Below are positions 1 through 9,726 of a stretch of DNA of 64,000 nt, one piece after another. Every line of letters begins with the position of its first letter. Position 1 is the stretch's first letter. Source of the DNA: Entamoeba histolytica HM-1:IMSS. Lineage: Eukaryota > Evosea > Mastigamoebida > Endamoebidae. A program made the translations under genes and the position numbers. The stretch lies in contig NW_001914905.1 of assembly GCF_000208925.1 (NCBI RefSeq), positions 1 to 64,000 on the forward strand, written 5' to 3'. The notes under the pieces were generated by a model. The model was not told the DNA's origin. It worked only from the letters and a program-made list of their open reading frames with translations, and searched no databases.

Positions 1-730
1 TCTAATTTAATGATGTAAAATAAGTAATATTATTTTATTAATGAAAAATATTTTACTCTTTTTTATGTTATTGTTCATATGTATAATTTCATCATGATGT
101 TTATTATATAATCAATCATATGTGTTATGTTATTATAACATATAATAAGTGATAAAATATAAATGAAAATGATATGAATATATAACATAGATAGAATATA
201 AAACAAAAGAATAATAAGAATAAATGATAAATAAAACGAGAAATGATAGTCAATGATATAATAATAAAATCAAAGTATAAAAGATAAAATTAATATAAAA
301 CAAAAGAGAATAAATATAAAATGAAAATAGATATAAATGATAATAATATAAAATATGAATAAGATGAATATTCAAATAAACAAATACATCCAAATAGAAA
401 AGAATAACAATAAGAAAATCTAAATAATATAAACATAAAAATAATAAAATAAGAAGAATATAATAATATAGAGATAAACAGATGATATAAATAATATAAA
501 TAATATAAACAGAGAAATAAATATATAAAAATACTATAGATAAATAACATATAAACAAAAGAATAAAAATAAATATGAATAATCAAATCATCTATTTCAT
601 TAATATTTCATACAAAATTCTACAAGTGATAATAAAATATAAACATAAATATATACAGATTGTATATTTATCATATTTTTTTATTTTTATTTATTTTTTA
701 GGAGCAAAATATAATAAATGGAAAATTCTA
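1..730. repeat. A-rich low-complexity DNA
   Basis: The plus strand is strongly purine-biased, built from short runs of ATAA, AATA, GAATA and AAAATAGA. Apparent reading frames on the minus strand encode only Tyr/Ile/Leu/Phe-rich strings, as expected from translating such DNA, so I do not call a gene. It lies beside a LINE fossil and may be decayed transposon or intergenic sequence. No exact tandem period is visible. Confidence 0.6.
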
Positions 731-732
731 TG

Positions 733-765
733 GATGCAAATTATTTTGCATCTTTTTTCTTTTTT
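733..765 (+). other. Perfect 8-bp inverted repeat followed by a T-run
   Basis: GATGCAAA at 733-740 and TTTGCATC at 745-752 are perfect inverted arms around a 4-nt TTAT loop, followed immediately by a T-rich run. A similar GATGCA word recurs at 779-784. It sits just upstream of the LINE fossil. A hairpin with trailing T's can be a Pol III-type end or a transposon terminus, but it may equally be chance in AT-rich DNA. Confidence 0.35.
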
Positions 766-778
766 GTAATTTATTTAG

Positions 779-1219
779 ATGCATTTTTTCTTTGCTAATT
801 TTCGTACCCAAGAAAAACCAAGTGAAGAAGATACAAAAGAGTTTTTGAATAAGATATATAACAGAGGAAAAAGAATAAAGAAAGAGAATGTAAGAATAAA
901 AGAGATAATTGAATAGAGTAATAGAAGGAATTTGAAAAGAATAATAATCACAAAAGAAAACATAGAGAATGTGATAACAAGAATACCATCATGGAAAGCA
1001 CCAGTGATTGACAGCATTCAGGGATATTACTGGAAAAGATTAGAGAGTGTTAGAGGCAGATTAGTTATAGTGTTTAATGAATGGTTAGACACTCCAGAAA
1101 ACATTCCAATAGAAATGCTAACAGGAAGAACTATTCTAATACACAAAGAAGAAGATAGCAAAAAAGCAGAGAATTATATACCAATAACATGTCTTAATGA
1201 AAATAAAAGAATGATATAA
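779..1219 (+). pseudogene. Decayed LINE (R4-like non-LTR retrotransposon) reverse transcriptase fragment
   Basis: Reading from the ATG at 779, one frame gives about 45 residues, an in-frame TAG at 914-916, then about 100 residues in the same frame. The second part contains SWKAPVIDSIQGYYWKRL and, further on, GRTILIHKEED and NYIPITCLN. These match the start of the reverse-transcriptase domain of non-LTR elements (typical forms are KAPGPDGIQGYW, LIPKKGD and NYRPITCLN). Key residues are altered (GPDG has become VIDS; R before PITCL has become I). The fragment stops before the catalytic YADD box. The only clues to clade are general resemblance and the known R4-type EhLINEs of Entamoeba. Upstream FLNKIYNRGKRIKKENVRIK is plausibly the preceding linker. 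Confidence 0.7.
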
Positions 1220-1502
1220 TAATAAATAGAAAAATAAAAGTTATTTGGTTTTTAAAAATCTAAATGGTTGAGTATATTGATATTTATTGATTTTATTAAT
1301 TATTTAATGGAATTGATTTATTTGAATATTGCCGTATGAAAATAAAAGAATATTATTCATAAAATTGTTAGAACAATCATTAAAAATAAAAAACGTAAAT
1401 ACATAAATAAATATTCTTATTTATTTTTATACAGGAAATAAAAATTGCAAATTATCAATTGAATTATATTGAAAATGAAGTAACTTGAGAATTAAACATC
1501 AT

Positions 1503-2041
1503 TTATAAAGTCTCTAATTCTAAAAGGGTTAAATCAACAATTTTTTGTTGTATGGAAACAGGTTTAAGTTCAGACAAAGACCCATCAATCAATGCAATAT
1601 TATCATCTAATATACCAACTATTCTTTGAATAATCAGAGATAATTGTTGATGTACAGTTTTATAAGTTTCAGTGTCTTGATAACTAGTCAATAAGAATTG
1701 CGAATAAACTGTTTTCAACTCCGGAATAATCTGAAATTGTTAGCAAGTGTTGAAAGGATAACATAAGAGATAATTAAAAAAATAATTAAAGAGAAATAAA
1801 CCATTTGTATTTGAGTATTTGCATCATTAGATAATTCCAATTGTTTAAATTCTTCTATGAGTGATGGAGATAATGACTCAATTATTGTCATAAGATTTGT
1901 GCCGTTCCAACTAACAAGATCATCACTAATTTTTCTAAAGATGATATTAGTATTATTCAAGATTAAATTTGTTAAATAAATAACAAACTTTGAAAAATCA
2001 GATAATAAAGAAATTAATTCTTTGATAGGCTGAGTTGACAT
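1503..2041 (-). CDS. Unrecognised 155-aa helical protein, two exons
   Basis: Exon 1 is 2041-1802 and exon 2 is 1730-1503; the 71-nt intron (1731-1801) is phase 0 and joins 80 and 75 codons. The intron is unusual here: it starts GTTTATTT rather than GTTTGT, and ends GCTAACAATTTCAG, with a branch-point-like CTAAC. The protein is short, acidic and predicted helical (for example LTNLILNNTNIIFRKISDDL), with no membrane segment once the intron is removed; read through, the intron would create a false hydrophobic tail. I do not recognise the family. It is divergent from the gene at 2110 with only 68 bp between the two ATGs. An in-frame TTG at 2047 is not a credible start. Confidence 0.65.
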
Positions 2042-2109
2042 TAACAATAAACTAAAATTAAAGTTGAGAAAAATAAAAACAAAAAAGGGTTAAAATAAAG
2101 TATTATAAT
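2042..2109. promoter_or_regulatory. Compact 68-bp bidirectional promoter region
   Basis: Two divergent start codons lie only 68 bp apart, so promoter elements and both 5' leaders must share this space. It contains AAAAAAGGGTTAAAATAAAG reading toward the plus-strand gene, which is TTAACCCTTTTTT toward the minus-strand gene. The AACCCT core recurs upstream of ribosomal protein genes in this window. Promoter role is inferred from position. Confidence 0.45.
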
Positions 2110-2768
2110 ATGTCAACTCGTCGTGGAAACACCAAAAAACTTGGTCAAAAACATCAAAATATAACTGCATTTAAAGATTATAAAGGGTGTACAGTTTATA
2201 AAAAAATTAAAGCATTACCTAATGAGGGGTTATGTCAAAAATGTCATGACACAATTGAATGGAAAAAGAAGTTTCACAAATATAAGCCACTAAAAGTACC
2301 TGGTGTTTGTTTAATTTGTAAACAAAAAAATATACGTTATGCCTATCATACAGTTTGTCAAGAATGTGCTATTAAAGAAGGGATATGTGCAAAGTGCAGA
2401 GAAAAGAAACAAATAGTTAAGTTTGTTTTTTATTTTAACATAAAATATCAAATACTCATTTTATCTTTAGTGGCTTTAAAGTTGATAAACAAGAGAGTCA
2501 AGAAGATCAAGAGTTACAAGTACAAATTGAAAGGTTAAGTCTTAGGCAAAAACAATCATTCTTTAGACAACTTGAAAAGAATCCTGATTGTGACCAACAA
2601 GAATTACTAAAACAATTCCAAGTAAAAGATAAAGATGAAGATTGGGATAGCTTTGATGATGATAGTGATTATGAAGAAGATGAAAGTAATAATGAAAATA
2701 AAAATGAAACAGGTAGTGAGCATGATGACATTGAAGAAGAAGATAATGAGAGTGAGGGAGACGATTGA
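2110..2768 (+). CDS. DUF2039 / C9orf85-like zinc-ribbon protein
   Basis: Exon 1 is 2110-2420; the intron is 2421-2470 (50 nt, GTTTGT...CTTTAG); exon 2 is 2471-2768. The spliced product is 202 aa. Residues 1-100 match the eukaryotic DUF2039 family (human C9orf85): an N-terminal RRGN...QKHQN motif, then four Cys pairs (CQKC near 42, CLIC, CQEC, CAKC near 95) with WKKKFHKYKPL between the first two. The family function is unknown; the Cys pairs suggest zinc binding. The C-terminal exon is Gln-rich, then very acidic (runs of D and E), as in relatives. Reading through the intron gives a false 142-aa end. Confidence 0.88.
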
Positions 2769-3536
2769 TTTCTAATTGAGTTGTTTTATTTTTATAAATA
2801 AAAGTCTTATTATTTAATAGTTAGAACCTTTAATACTGTTTTATCCTTTATTGAGATAATTAATATATTCTTATGGATTGATAATAAGAAATAAAAGTAA
2901 TTAAAATATGTCATAAAAAAGAATATTGTTCAAAAATACAAACTTTATGATTTTCATTATACTGTAAGTGTCATCAATAAAGTCTTAGTTATAAATTATT
3001 TTAAATTAATAAGTTCATTTGATTCTTGTATTTACTACTTATATAGTCATAATACAGACAGTTTGAATATATAACATAGTTAAAATACTGTTGATCTTAT
3101 GTATCTTTCTAAATATATTATTATAATTTATATTAAATGAAGTTAAAATTATAATTAAACATAAATAAAAACTCTTTTATAGAATAAAAGAATTAAGATA
3201 GAAACAAATTAAGATAATATAAATTAATAATTAAGGTTCATACTCATTATAAAGAACGAATTATTATATTCATTTTAAAATTTTTGCTGTATCAAATATT
3301 CAAAGTAGTTATGATTGACAAAAAAATGAATGAACAAAGGAACTAAGTTAAACAATGTCATTGTTCTATGAACATATTTTATAGAGTAACAACTTTATGA
3401 TTGAAAAATATTAACAATTATCTCATAAAATATAAATTTGAGATTTAGAAATACAATAAATCATTTTAGTAAATAGTAATATATAACATAATTGAATATT
3501 ATTTTTACTAAAACAAAAACTTAGAATTAAAATGTT
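2769..3536. other. Intergenic, no gene seen
   Basis: AT-rich spacer between the DUF2039 gene and the SLX4-like gene. No coding frame, RNA gene or repeat that I can support. The gene at 3537 is preceded by an AT-rich stretch with no clear GAAC element. Confidence 0.5.
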
Positions 3537-4943
3537 ATGAATGAAAGAAAAACCCAAGCCATTGAAGAAATTGAAATAATTGATGACAATGAAATAGAAA
3601 TACATGATGATATGAGTGACCAAGAATGGATATCTGCTGTTCTCAACCACCCTGTATTTTGCCATTCTAAAACTCCAGAAGTTGTTTGTGTTGGTTCTAT
3701 AGATCCAGAGAGGAGAAAGTTAGAAGGAATCAAACTCTTTGGCGACACTGAAATACCTGAGACAAGTAAAAAAGAAGAAATAGTATTAGGAGAAAATTCA
3801 ACATGTCTTTTGGTTGATATTCCTTTAACATCAAATATCAGAAAAGGCAAAACATTTTATGGAGTCGATGAAATGAAACAAGTCACTGGAATACAAGACG
3901 ATGAACAAGAAGCAATTCAGTCACTTGATAAAAAGGAAAATGTTAATATTGATGGACAAAAAAATGTTATCATAACTGAAGAAAAAAGTACGTATGTAGA
4001 AGAAGAGGAAATTCCATTTAGTCAGAGAACTACTATTTGTGATGATGGAATAAAAATATATTATAATAAAAACAATAAGCAATTTGAAGAGGTTCATGAC
4101 TTTATTGAAATAGAAGCATGTTCTCAGAGATATTGTAGAGAAGAATTATCTATTATAGAAAAAGAAAATACCCAAGGGTTAGCTTCTCAAACATTTGACA
4201 ATAAATCATCTTTTCTGCTTCACCCAATCTTTAATCATCCAAAAAATGATTTTTTATCTCAAGACGTTTATATTAATAAGTTTGATGAAGATGAAGAACA
4301 ACAACCAGTAATATCTCAAAGAATTATAAATCATTTAGAAAAAAAAGATGTCCAACCTGAATGTATTATTACATTAGAAAATGTAAATAAATCAAGTGAG
4401 TCTGACTTTCTCAAAAGAAAAGTAGAAATACTTGAATGGTTTGATAAAGAGTTAGCCTCACTAATCAATGAAAAGGAAAGAAGACTTAGACAGTTGGAAA
4501 TAGAGTCATTTCTCAGTCCCATTCCATCACAACCAATTTCAAAAACATCTTCATTTAATGTAAACGAACAGAAAAATAAAACAAAAAATGAAGTTACTCA
4601 TATTACACAACTTAATACACCAATAAAAGGTGTTAATGAAAGTCCTATTAACAATGATTATGAAAAACAAAAAGAAGAAACAAAACCGAAGAAGAAGCAT
4701 GGAAAGAAATGGAAACGCTTCAAAGAAGAAAGAGAAATCACAGAATGGTTTAAGAACCAACCTATTTATGAGGATATTTTAATGTATAATGCTATTGATA
4801 TTGATGACTGTATTTATTTATTTAAAACAGCAGGGTATTTGGTTACAAAAAAATTCCTAAAAGAATATTTTGAAAAGAATGGAGTAAACTATTATGATGC
4901 TGCAAGAGAAAATGCAAACAAGAGAGGAGCTGGAAATTTCTAA
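3537..4943 (+). CDS. Candidate SLX4-like structure-specific endonuclease scaffold
   Basis: 468 aa. Most of the protein is acidic, low-complexity and probably disordered. The C-terminal about 65 residues (from EREITEWFKNQPIYEDILMY to the end) fit the conserved SLX4 C-terminal domain that binds the SLX1 nuclease: a helix, then P-x-Y-x-x-I-L-x-Y, a short helix, a G-Y-x-V-T element, then K-F-L-x-E-Y and a basic tail (ARENANKRG). A short basic/aromatic run (KKHGKKWKRF) precedes it. In other eukaryotes SLX4-SLX1 cuts branched DNA such as Holliday junctions. Two earlier segments resemble each other (LNHPVFCH near residue 36 and HPIFNHP near 231) and could be peptide docking sites. An out-of-frame ATG-TTA-TGA lies just upstream of the start. 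The assignment is from the C-terminus only. Confidence 0.5.
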   Translation: MNERKTQAIEEIEIIDDNEIEIHDDMSDQEWISAVLNHPVFCHSKTPEVVCVGSIDPERRKLEGIKLFGDTEIPETSKKEEIVLGENSTCLLVDIPLTSNIRKGKTFYGVDEMKQVTGIQDDEQEAIQSLDKKENVNIDGQKNVIITEEKSTYVEEEEIPFSQRTTICDDGIKIYYNKNNKQFEEVHDFIEIEACSQRYCREELSIIEKENTQGLASQTFDNKSSFLLHPIFNHPKNDFLSQDVYINKFDEDEEQQPVISQRIINHLEKKDVQPECIITLENVNKSSESDFLKRKVEILEWFDKELASLINEKERRLRQLEIESFLSPIPSQPISKTSSFNVNEQKNKTKNEVTHITQLNTPIKGVNESPINNDYEKQKEETKPKKKHGKKWKRFKEEREITEWFKNQPIYEDILMYNAIDIDDCIYLFKTAGYLVTKKFLKEYFEKNGVNYYDAARENANKRGAGNF

Positions 4944-6170
4944 TATTTTTGTTACAACACTCTAACTGATTCTGTCTATTACCACATTATATAAAATAAA
5001 ACAACTAATGAATGAAGGAATTTATTAAATAGTATAAATAATGTTTTAATCTATCTTTATGATTAACTTCAAAAATATAGAATATTAAGAAATACTGAAA
5101 ATATAAGAATCTTATTGAATAGTACTAATAAAAAATAAATTAAAACATTCATTAATTACTTTGAATATACAATTCATTGACTAAACAAATATTAAACTTA
5201 ATGAATTGATTAAGTAAAATGAAGCAAATTAAAAAAAAAAACGCAAAACAAAGATACTTCTTAGAACAAACATTAAAAATAGTTTGTATTAATTTTTTTA
5301 TTGTTATTATACCAAATATTATTTCACTAAGACAATAAATAAGTTAATCAAATATACAAACCTCTAAAAACAAATTTCAACTATTATTAAGTAATTAATG
5401 TTAAACGAATATGTACATAACGTTAAAAAAATTATTAAATAACCTAAAACACTCTTACAAAGTAAAATAATTAATCAAAACAATCTTGAAATATTCTTAT
5501 TCAATTAACAATGTCTTATTAAATAAATAATTTATCTCAATATCTTAAGAAACAAAAATTTATAAAAAACTCTCATAGTCCTAGAGAAATAATGATAAAA
5601 ACTAACCAAAAAAGTTTGATTTTTTAAAATGTAAAGTTTCAATAATTAAAGCCAATTGTTCAAATTTTATAATAAAAGAAACATACAATTAAACCATCAA
5701 TGTCCATGAAAAAAGAAACATTCTAATACTATACCTAATAAATCATCAAATAGTAAGGTTTATTATTGTCATCAAAAAATCTTTTAAATTAAACTTATTG
5801 ACAACAAACTCTTTAACAAAAAGATATTGTATGAATATCATGGTACATTGTAATGTATTAACAAAACGTTTATACTAAAAACAAATAAATGATATTCATA
5901 CCTATCATATTATACTTCAATTACATAATAAATCAGAAATATCTTTGTTATTGTATCAAAAAATAACATATCAAACAAAGAATAAAAGAATTAAAATAAC
6001 TATTATCTTACCACTTTAATTTACTGGTATTTGTAATTAAAGAAGATACAATTCCATCTTATAGCTAAAAAATAATTGAATCAAAAAATAAAAAAAAAGT
6101 TATTAAAAAAAAAACAAAAAAAAAAAAAATTAAGAGAAAAAAGCCCAAAATGAAAGAAATGAAAATTCAA
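4944..6170. other. Intergenic, no gene seen
   Basis: A 1.2-kb AT-rich spacer between convergent genes. It includes long A-runs around 6088-6130, beyond the 3' end of the TLDc gene. No supportable coding frame, RNA gene or transposon remnant. Confidence 0.5.
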
Positions 6171-7241
6171 TCAAGAGAAATGTAAAACAATGAACTTTCG
6201 TAACTCAAAATATTTGGTAATACCATCACCAATAAATGTTCCTGGTTTAGGTTGTACAATTTCTAAAATTTTTGCATCAAAATGACTTTTTTTCAATCCT
6301 TTATTGGCTTGGAAAGAAATATACTTAGTAAAATAAAAGAAAACATCTTCATTTGGTTCACCAATTTTTAAAAGGTCAACATCTTTAGGAACTCCTTTAT
6401 TATATCCATGAACCCAAAAGAAGTCATTTCCATGTAATGCACATAAAAAACTACATTCTCCACCATTCCATCCATGTGGATGGATTTCTGTGTCAATATA
6501 ACATCCAAAAACTCTATCATCTACAGGTGAAACTATAATCATAACACTAGAAAAACCTGATATAATATCAGTAAAAGCAACACGATCCCATCCATCTACA
6601 TCAGAATCAAATATACATTTAACTGTAGATTTTTTTACTCTTTTAAAAATCTTTGACATAGCATTATTTACTAATGGGTCTGTTATTGGTCTCTCACTAT
6701 CAACTGTTTTTGCCATTTTTATATGGCGAGGTTGATATTCTCCTATTTCATCATATCGTTTAATTGGTTTTGATTCATAAACATTATCTTGTGCTGTATA
6801 CGTTCCTTGTTGATATATGTCTTGAGGATATACAGAAGGATATGAAGAAGGATTTTGTTGTTCATAGGGATTAGGTTGATACCCTCTAGTAATAGGATTA
6901 TTAAGCCGATCTCTAATCCTTCGTTCCATATCATCAAGAACTTTTAGCTGTTCTGTGTCATTTACTTTCATTTCATTAAAGCTACCAAAACGGTCTAATA
7001 ACTTAGAAATAGCTGCGACACTCTCTTGTTTTTTTCTTCTTAAAAATGAAATATCACTTAAGTGATGATTCATTTGGTCAGGTGTTTCTGAATCGATTGA
7101 GTCAGTAAAAACATTAGTACAAAAAGAAACATACTCATTATTTACTATAGGAACAATAGAGTTGTATTGTTCTCTAATTTGTTCTAAACGTAATCTAGTT
7201 GAATCATCTGTTGACATTGCAATTAATATATCTATATCCAT
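6171..7241 (-). CDS. TLDc-domain protein (Entamoeba family)
   Basis: 356 aa. The C-terminal half (about 200-345) is a TLDc-like beta-rich domain with CIFDSDVDGWDR, a following small-hydrophobic strand, VFGCYI and FFWVHG elements. The N-terminal about 110 residues are helical. A Pro/Gln/Tyr-rich linker (about 120-160) separates the two. The opening MDIDILIAMS...RLEQIREQYNSIV is clearly related to the start of the protein at 14914-16281, so the two are paralogues. TLDc proteins elsewhere act in oxidative-stress resistance or bind the V-ATPase; for this expanded Entamoeba family I cannot assign a role. Confidence 0.72.
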   Translation of the reverse strand: MDIDILIAMSTDDSTRLRLEQIREQYNSIVPIVNNEYVSFCTNVFTDSIDSETPDQMNHHLSDISFLRRKKQESVAAISKLLDRFGSFNEMKVNDTEQLKVLDDMERRIRDRLNNPITRGYQPNPYEQQNPSSYPSVYPQDIYQQGTYTAQDNVYESKPIKRYDEIGEYQPRHIKMAKTVDSERPITDPLVNNAMSKIFKRVKKSTVKCIFDSDVDGWDRVAFTDIISGFSSVMIIVSPVDDRVFGCYIDTEIHPHGWNGGECSFLCALHGNDFFWVHGYNKGVPKDVDLLKIGEPNEDVFFYFTKYISFQANKGLKKSHFDAKILEIVQPKPGTFIGDGITKYFELRKFIVLHFS

Positions 7242-7572
7242 TGTAATAAAAATGATAATACTAGAACTTAGATCCTTATAAATTCATTTATAATTTCTTA
7301 TTAATTCAATTTTAAAGTTAAACCTATCCCTTATTAACCTAATATATCCAATATACTTTATACCTCATATCAACTCTATATCACTTAAAAATTAAGTATG
7401 TTATAAGCATTTCTTTTATAATGAGAACAAAGTTAAAATAAATACTTGAAAGACATTTACTTGTATCAATAAAAATTAAAGAATCATTCATTTAAAGAAA
7501 AAAAAAATAGAAAAAAAAAATAAAAATAAAAAAGAGGGTTTTGAAAAAGAGAAAAAAGATGAATAAAGACAG
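7242..7572. other. Shared upstream region of the TLDc gene and RPB8
   Basis: A 331-bp spacer between divergent start codons, so it should carry both promoters. It is A-rich near the RPB8 start and includes GAGGGTTTTG at about 7533. No coding sequence is evident. Confidence 0.4.
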
Positions 7573-8063
7573 ATGGTTGAAGTAAGTGGAACATTCAAAG
7601 TAATTGCAAAAGACATTGGCGGAAAGATATTTGAAGGAGTTTCACGATTTAAATTAGAAGGTGAAGATTTAACTGTATTTGTTGATATAAATACTGACTT
7701 ATTTCCATTAGAAGAGTTTGTTATTTCAAAGATATAATTTTTACATTTAAATAAGAAATAAAAGTCATAAATAGACATGATCGTATTAAACTTGATTTAA
7801 CAAAAACATTAAATCGTGATGGAAGTCCAATGGATATTCATCAAGGTTATTCTGATAATTTTGGTAAAAATACTAAAATGGATGATTTTGATTATGTAAT
7901 GAGTGGGATGGTATTTAAATTTGTTGAAAATAAAAATGATGACAATTTATCTGTTATCGCTTCTTTTGGTGGTTTATTACTAATGCTTTATGGTAAACCA
8001 GAAAAACTTTCTGCATATAATATGAAAGATCAAGTTTACTTGTTAATTCGTAAAACCAATTAA
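7573..8063 (+). CDS. RPB8: RNA polymerase I/II/III common subunit RPB8 (RPABC3)
   Basis: Exon 1 is 7573-7715; the intron is 7716-7774 (59 nt, GTTTGT...ATAG); exon 2 is 7775-8063. The product is 143 aa, close to the usual about 150 aa. The family pattern is clear: an N-terminal F-x-V-x-x-I-D-x-x-G-K-x-F-x-x-V-S-R strand pair, the Pol II-type YVMSGMVFKF segment, SFGGLLLML and a C-terminal QVYLLIRK. RPB8 is a shared structural subunit of all three nuclear RNA polymerases. Exon 1 was found by extending upstream of the in-frame ATG at 7830, which is an internal Met; the phase match and consensus splice sites fix the junction as LEE-HDR. Confidence 0.92.
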
Positions 8064-8183
8064 TTGAATTTGATTTGATTGATTTCTTTTTTCTTTCCTT
8101 TTTTATTAATTATTTTTTGGTTTTAAATATTAAAAAAATAACAAATATTTTTATTTATTCTAACGAAGTACCGTGCAAATCAA

Positions 8184-8708
8184 TTATTTGTTAAGAACGA
8201 TTCCTTCATAAGTTTCTTTGAACCAGTTAATAGCATCTTCTTTAGTCAAGAGATGGTCTCTACCAATTTTGTCTTGCATTCTCTTTCTTCTAGAAACTCT
8301 AAATCCTGGTCTAGCAAGAACAACAAAGAAATCCATACCATAAATTCCAACTTGTGGATCATATTTTAATCCAAGATCAATATGTTCTTCAATACCAAAT
8401 CCAAAATTACCAGTAGCTGAGAAATTGTTGGCTTTAAGTTCAAATTCCTTGACTTTCAATCCTTTTTCAAGGATTTCTGCAGCCTTAGCTCCTCTAACTG
8501 TAACGTGGCATGCAATTTGATCATTTCTTCTAATAGAGAAAGCACGGACAGTGTATCTGGCTTCAGAAAGAACTGGGGTTTGTCCAGTTAAAGTTTCAAG
8601 GACTTTAGCAGCACGAGTTAATCTATCTCCAGACTCACCAACTGAAATATTAAGGACAAGTTTATCGATCTTAATCTTTCTCATAACATCAGACTTCTTG
8701 GCTGCCAT
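8184..8708 (-). CDS. RPL11: 60S ribosomal protein L11 (uL5)
   Basis: 174 aa starting [12 protein letters not shown]. The sequence is a full-length eukaryotic uL5: [20 protein letters not shown], the LTGQTPV motif, [16 protein letters not shown], the [19 protein letters not shown] signature and GFRVSRRKR near the C-terminus. It is a component of the large-subunit central protuberance that contacts 5S rRNA. An in-frame GTG at 8720 extends the frame, but the ATG at 8708 matches the family start. The upstream AACCCTTAAAAAAG element is listed separately. It is tail-to-tail with RPB8 (120 bp). Confidence 0.97.
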   Translation of the reverse strand: MAAKKSDVMRKIKIDKLVLNISVGESGDRLTRAAKVLETLTGQTPVLSEARYTVRAFSIRRNDQIACHVTVRGAKAAEILEKGLKVKEFELKANNFSATGNFGFGIEEHIDLGLKYDPQVGIYGMDFFVVLARPGFRVSRRKRMQDKIGRDHLLTKEDAINWFKETYEGIVLNK

Positions 8709-8740
8709 TTCTATTGCCACAAGGGTTATTTTATTTTTCC

Positions 8741-8763
8741 AGTTTCTTTTTTAAGGGTTCCAT
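8741..8763 (-). promoter_or_regulatory. GAACCCTTAAAAAAG promoter box of RPL11
   Basis: On the minus strand this reads GATGGAACCCTTAAAAAAG, then AAACT, ending 33 nt upstream of the ATG. It begins with GAAC, the known Entamoeba core-promoter element, fused to CCCTTAAAAAAG. Nearly the same string occurs twice upstream of RPS16. A second AACCCTT lies at 8721-8727. The regulatory role is inferred from recurrence. Confidence 0.5.
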
Positions 8764-8905
8764 CTTTCTTTTCTTTACTTTTATTATTTTTTTTAATTAT
8801 TTTATTATAAATTTTAGTTTATTTCTTTTACTTAATAAATAACAAAAAAAAATTAAATTAAAAGTGTTATAAAAAACAAAAATGATGAAGAAATTCAAAA
8901 GTAAT

Positions 8906-9543
8906 TTATCTACCTCTCTTAAATTGTCTCTTAATATACCAAACTTGGAAACATCCCATTGCCATAATTACGAAACAACCAATTAAGAAAAGAATAGTGG
9001 TTCTTAAATTAGTAGCATCACCAGCTAAAAGAAAATTAATTGATATGATTCAATCATTGAAAAGTGATTAAAAAACAAACTTTGCCTATTACGATTTTCT
9101 CGAATTCTTAATCTTCGTTGATCATTTTTAGCATCATTTAAATATGTTGAGACTTGTTGAAGTTTAGTTTTAATTGACTTCACTTCTTGTTCTGTTGCTG
9201 GTTGAATTTGTTCAAGTTGTAATTTGAATTCAACTAATTTAGAAGTATAAAGACTCATTGTATTATCAAAACAGAATGAATAAACACCTGGTGTTTTAGT
9301 ATTGATATAAATATAATTATTGTATTTACCTTCCTCATAAACAATTGAATATATATTAGAACCAGATGGATCTGTAACTGTAAATGCAATATCTTTATTA
9401 CCTCCTGAAATAACTCCAATTTCAACAATAACTTTTTCAATGTCTTTAATCTCAGAATATACACATTCCTGTGCTCTATTTGGTACTATAAATCTGTAAG
9501 CATTTGTACTTGTAAATGTTATAAAAAGAAGAAGTCCAATCAT
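8906..9543 (-). CDS. p24/emp24 (TMED) family cargo receptor
   Basis: Exon 1 is 9543-9081; the intron is 9080-9025 (56 nt, GTTTGT...TTTTAG); exon 2 is 9024-8906. The product is 193 aa. In order: a signal peptide (MIGLLLFITFTSTNA), a GOLD domain with two Cys (QECVY and YSFCF), a helical coiled coil (about 115-150), one membrane segment (TTILFLIGCFVIMAMGCFQV) and a short cytosolic tail WYIKRQFKRGR. This is the complete p24 architecture. These receptors cycle between ER and Golgi in COPI/COPII vesicles. The tail has basic residues but not a C-terminal KKxx. The membrane segment and tail exist only in the second exon; without splicing the protein appears truncated. Confidence 0.9.
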
Positions 9544-9560
9544 CCTTTTATTTTTTTATA

Positions 9561-9572
9561 GTTCTTTTTTTA
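9561..9572 (-). promoter_or_regulatory. GAAC-type element upstream of the p24 gene
   Basis: On the minus strand AAAAAAGAAC is followed directly by TATAAAAAAATAAAAGG and the ATG. The GAAC lies about 17 nt from the start codon. It fits the Entamoeba pattern of a GAAC box near an AT-rich TATA-like tract and a very short leader. Inferred by position. Confidence 0.35.
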
Positions 9573-9726
9573 TTATTTTTTAAGTTTTTTTAATTTCTAT
9601 TTTTCTTTCTTTAATCATCTTAAAATTCTTTAATAAATTTAATGTGTTGAAAAAAAAGTAAAAAGAAATTAAAAATTGTTATTTGTTTTAAATAACTAAA
9701 ATAATGAAATTATTAAAAAGAAAACT

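Noticed and set aside
250..586. Overlapping minus-strand frames of about 100 codons rich in Tyr, Ile, Leu and Phe
   Set aside because: They are what A-rich low-complexity DNA yields on its complement; no sensible composition, no start context.
3527..3850. 107-codon minus-strand frame opposite the SLX4-like gene
   Set aside because: Antisense shadow of the plus-strand coding frame.
7830..8063. Separate 77-aa gene starting at the ATG at 7830
   Set aside because: Internal Met of RPB8; exon 1 at 7573 with consensus splice sites restores the family N-terminus.
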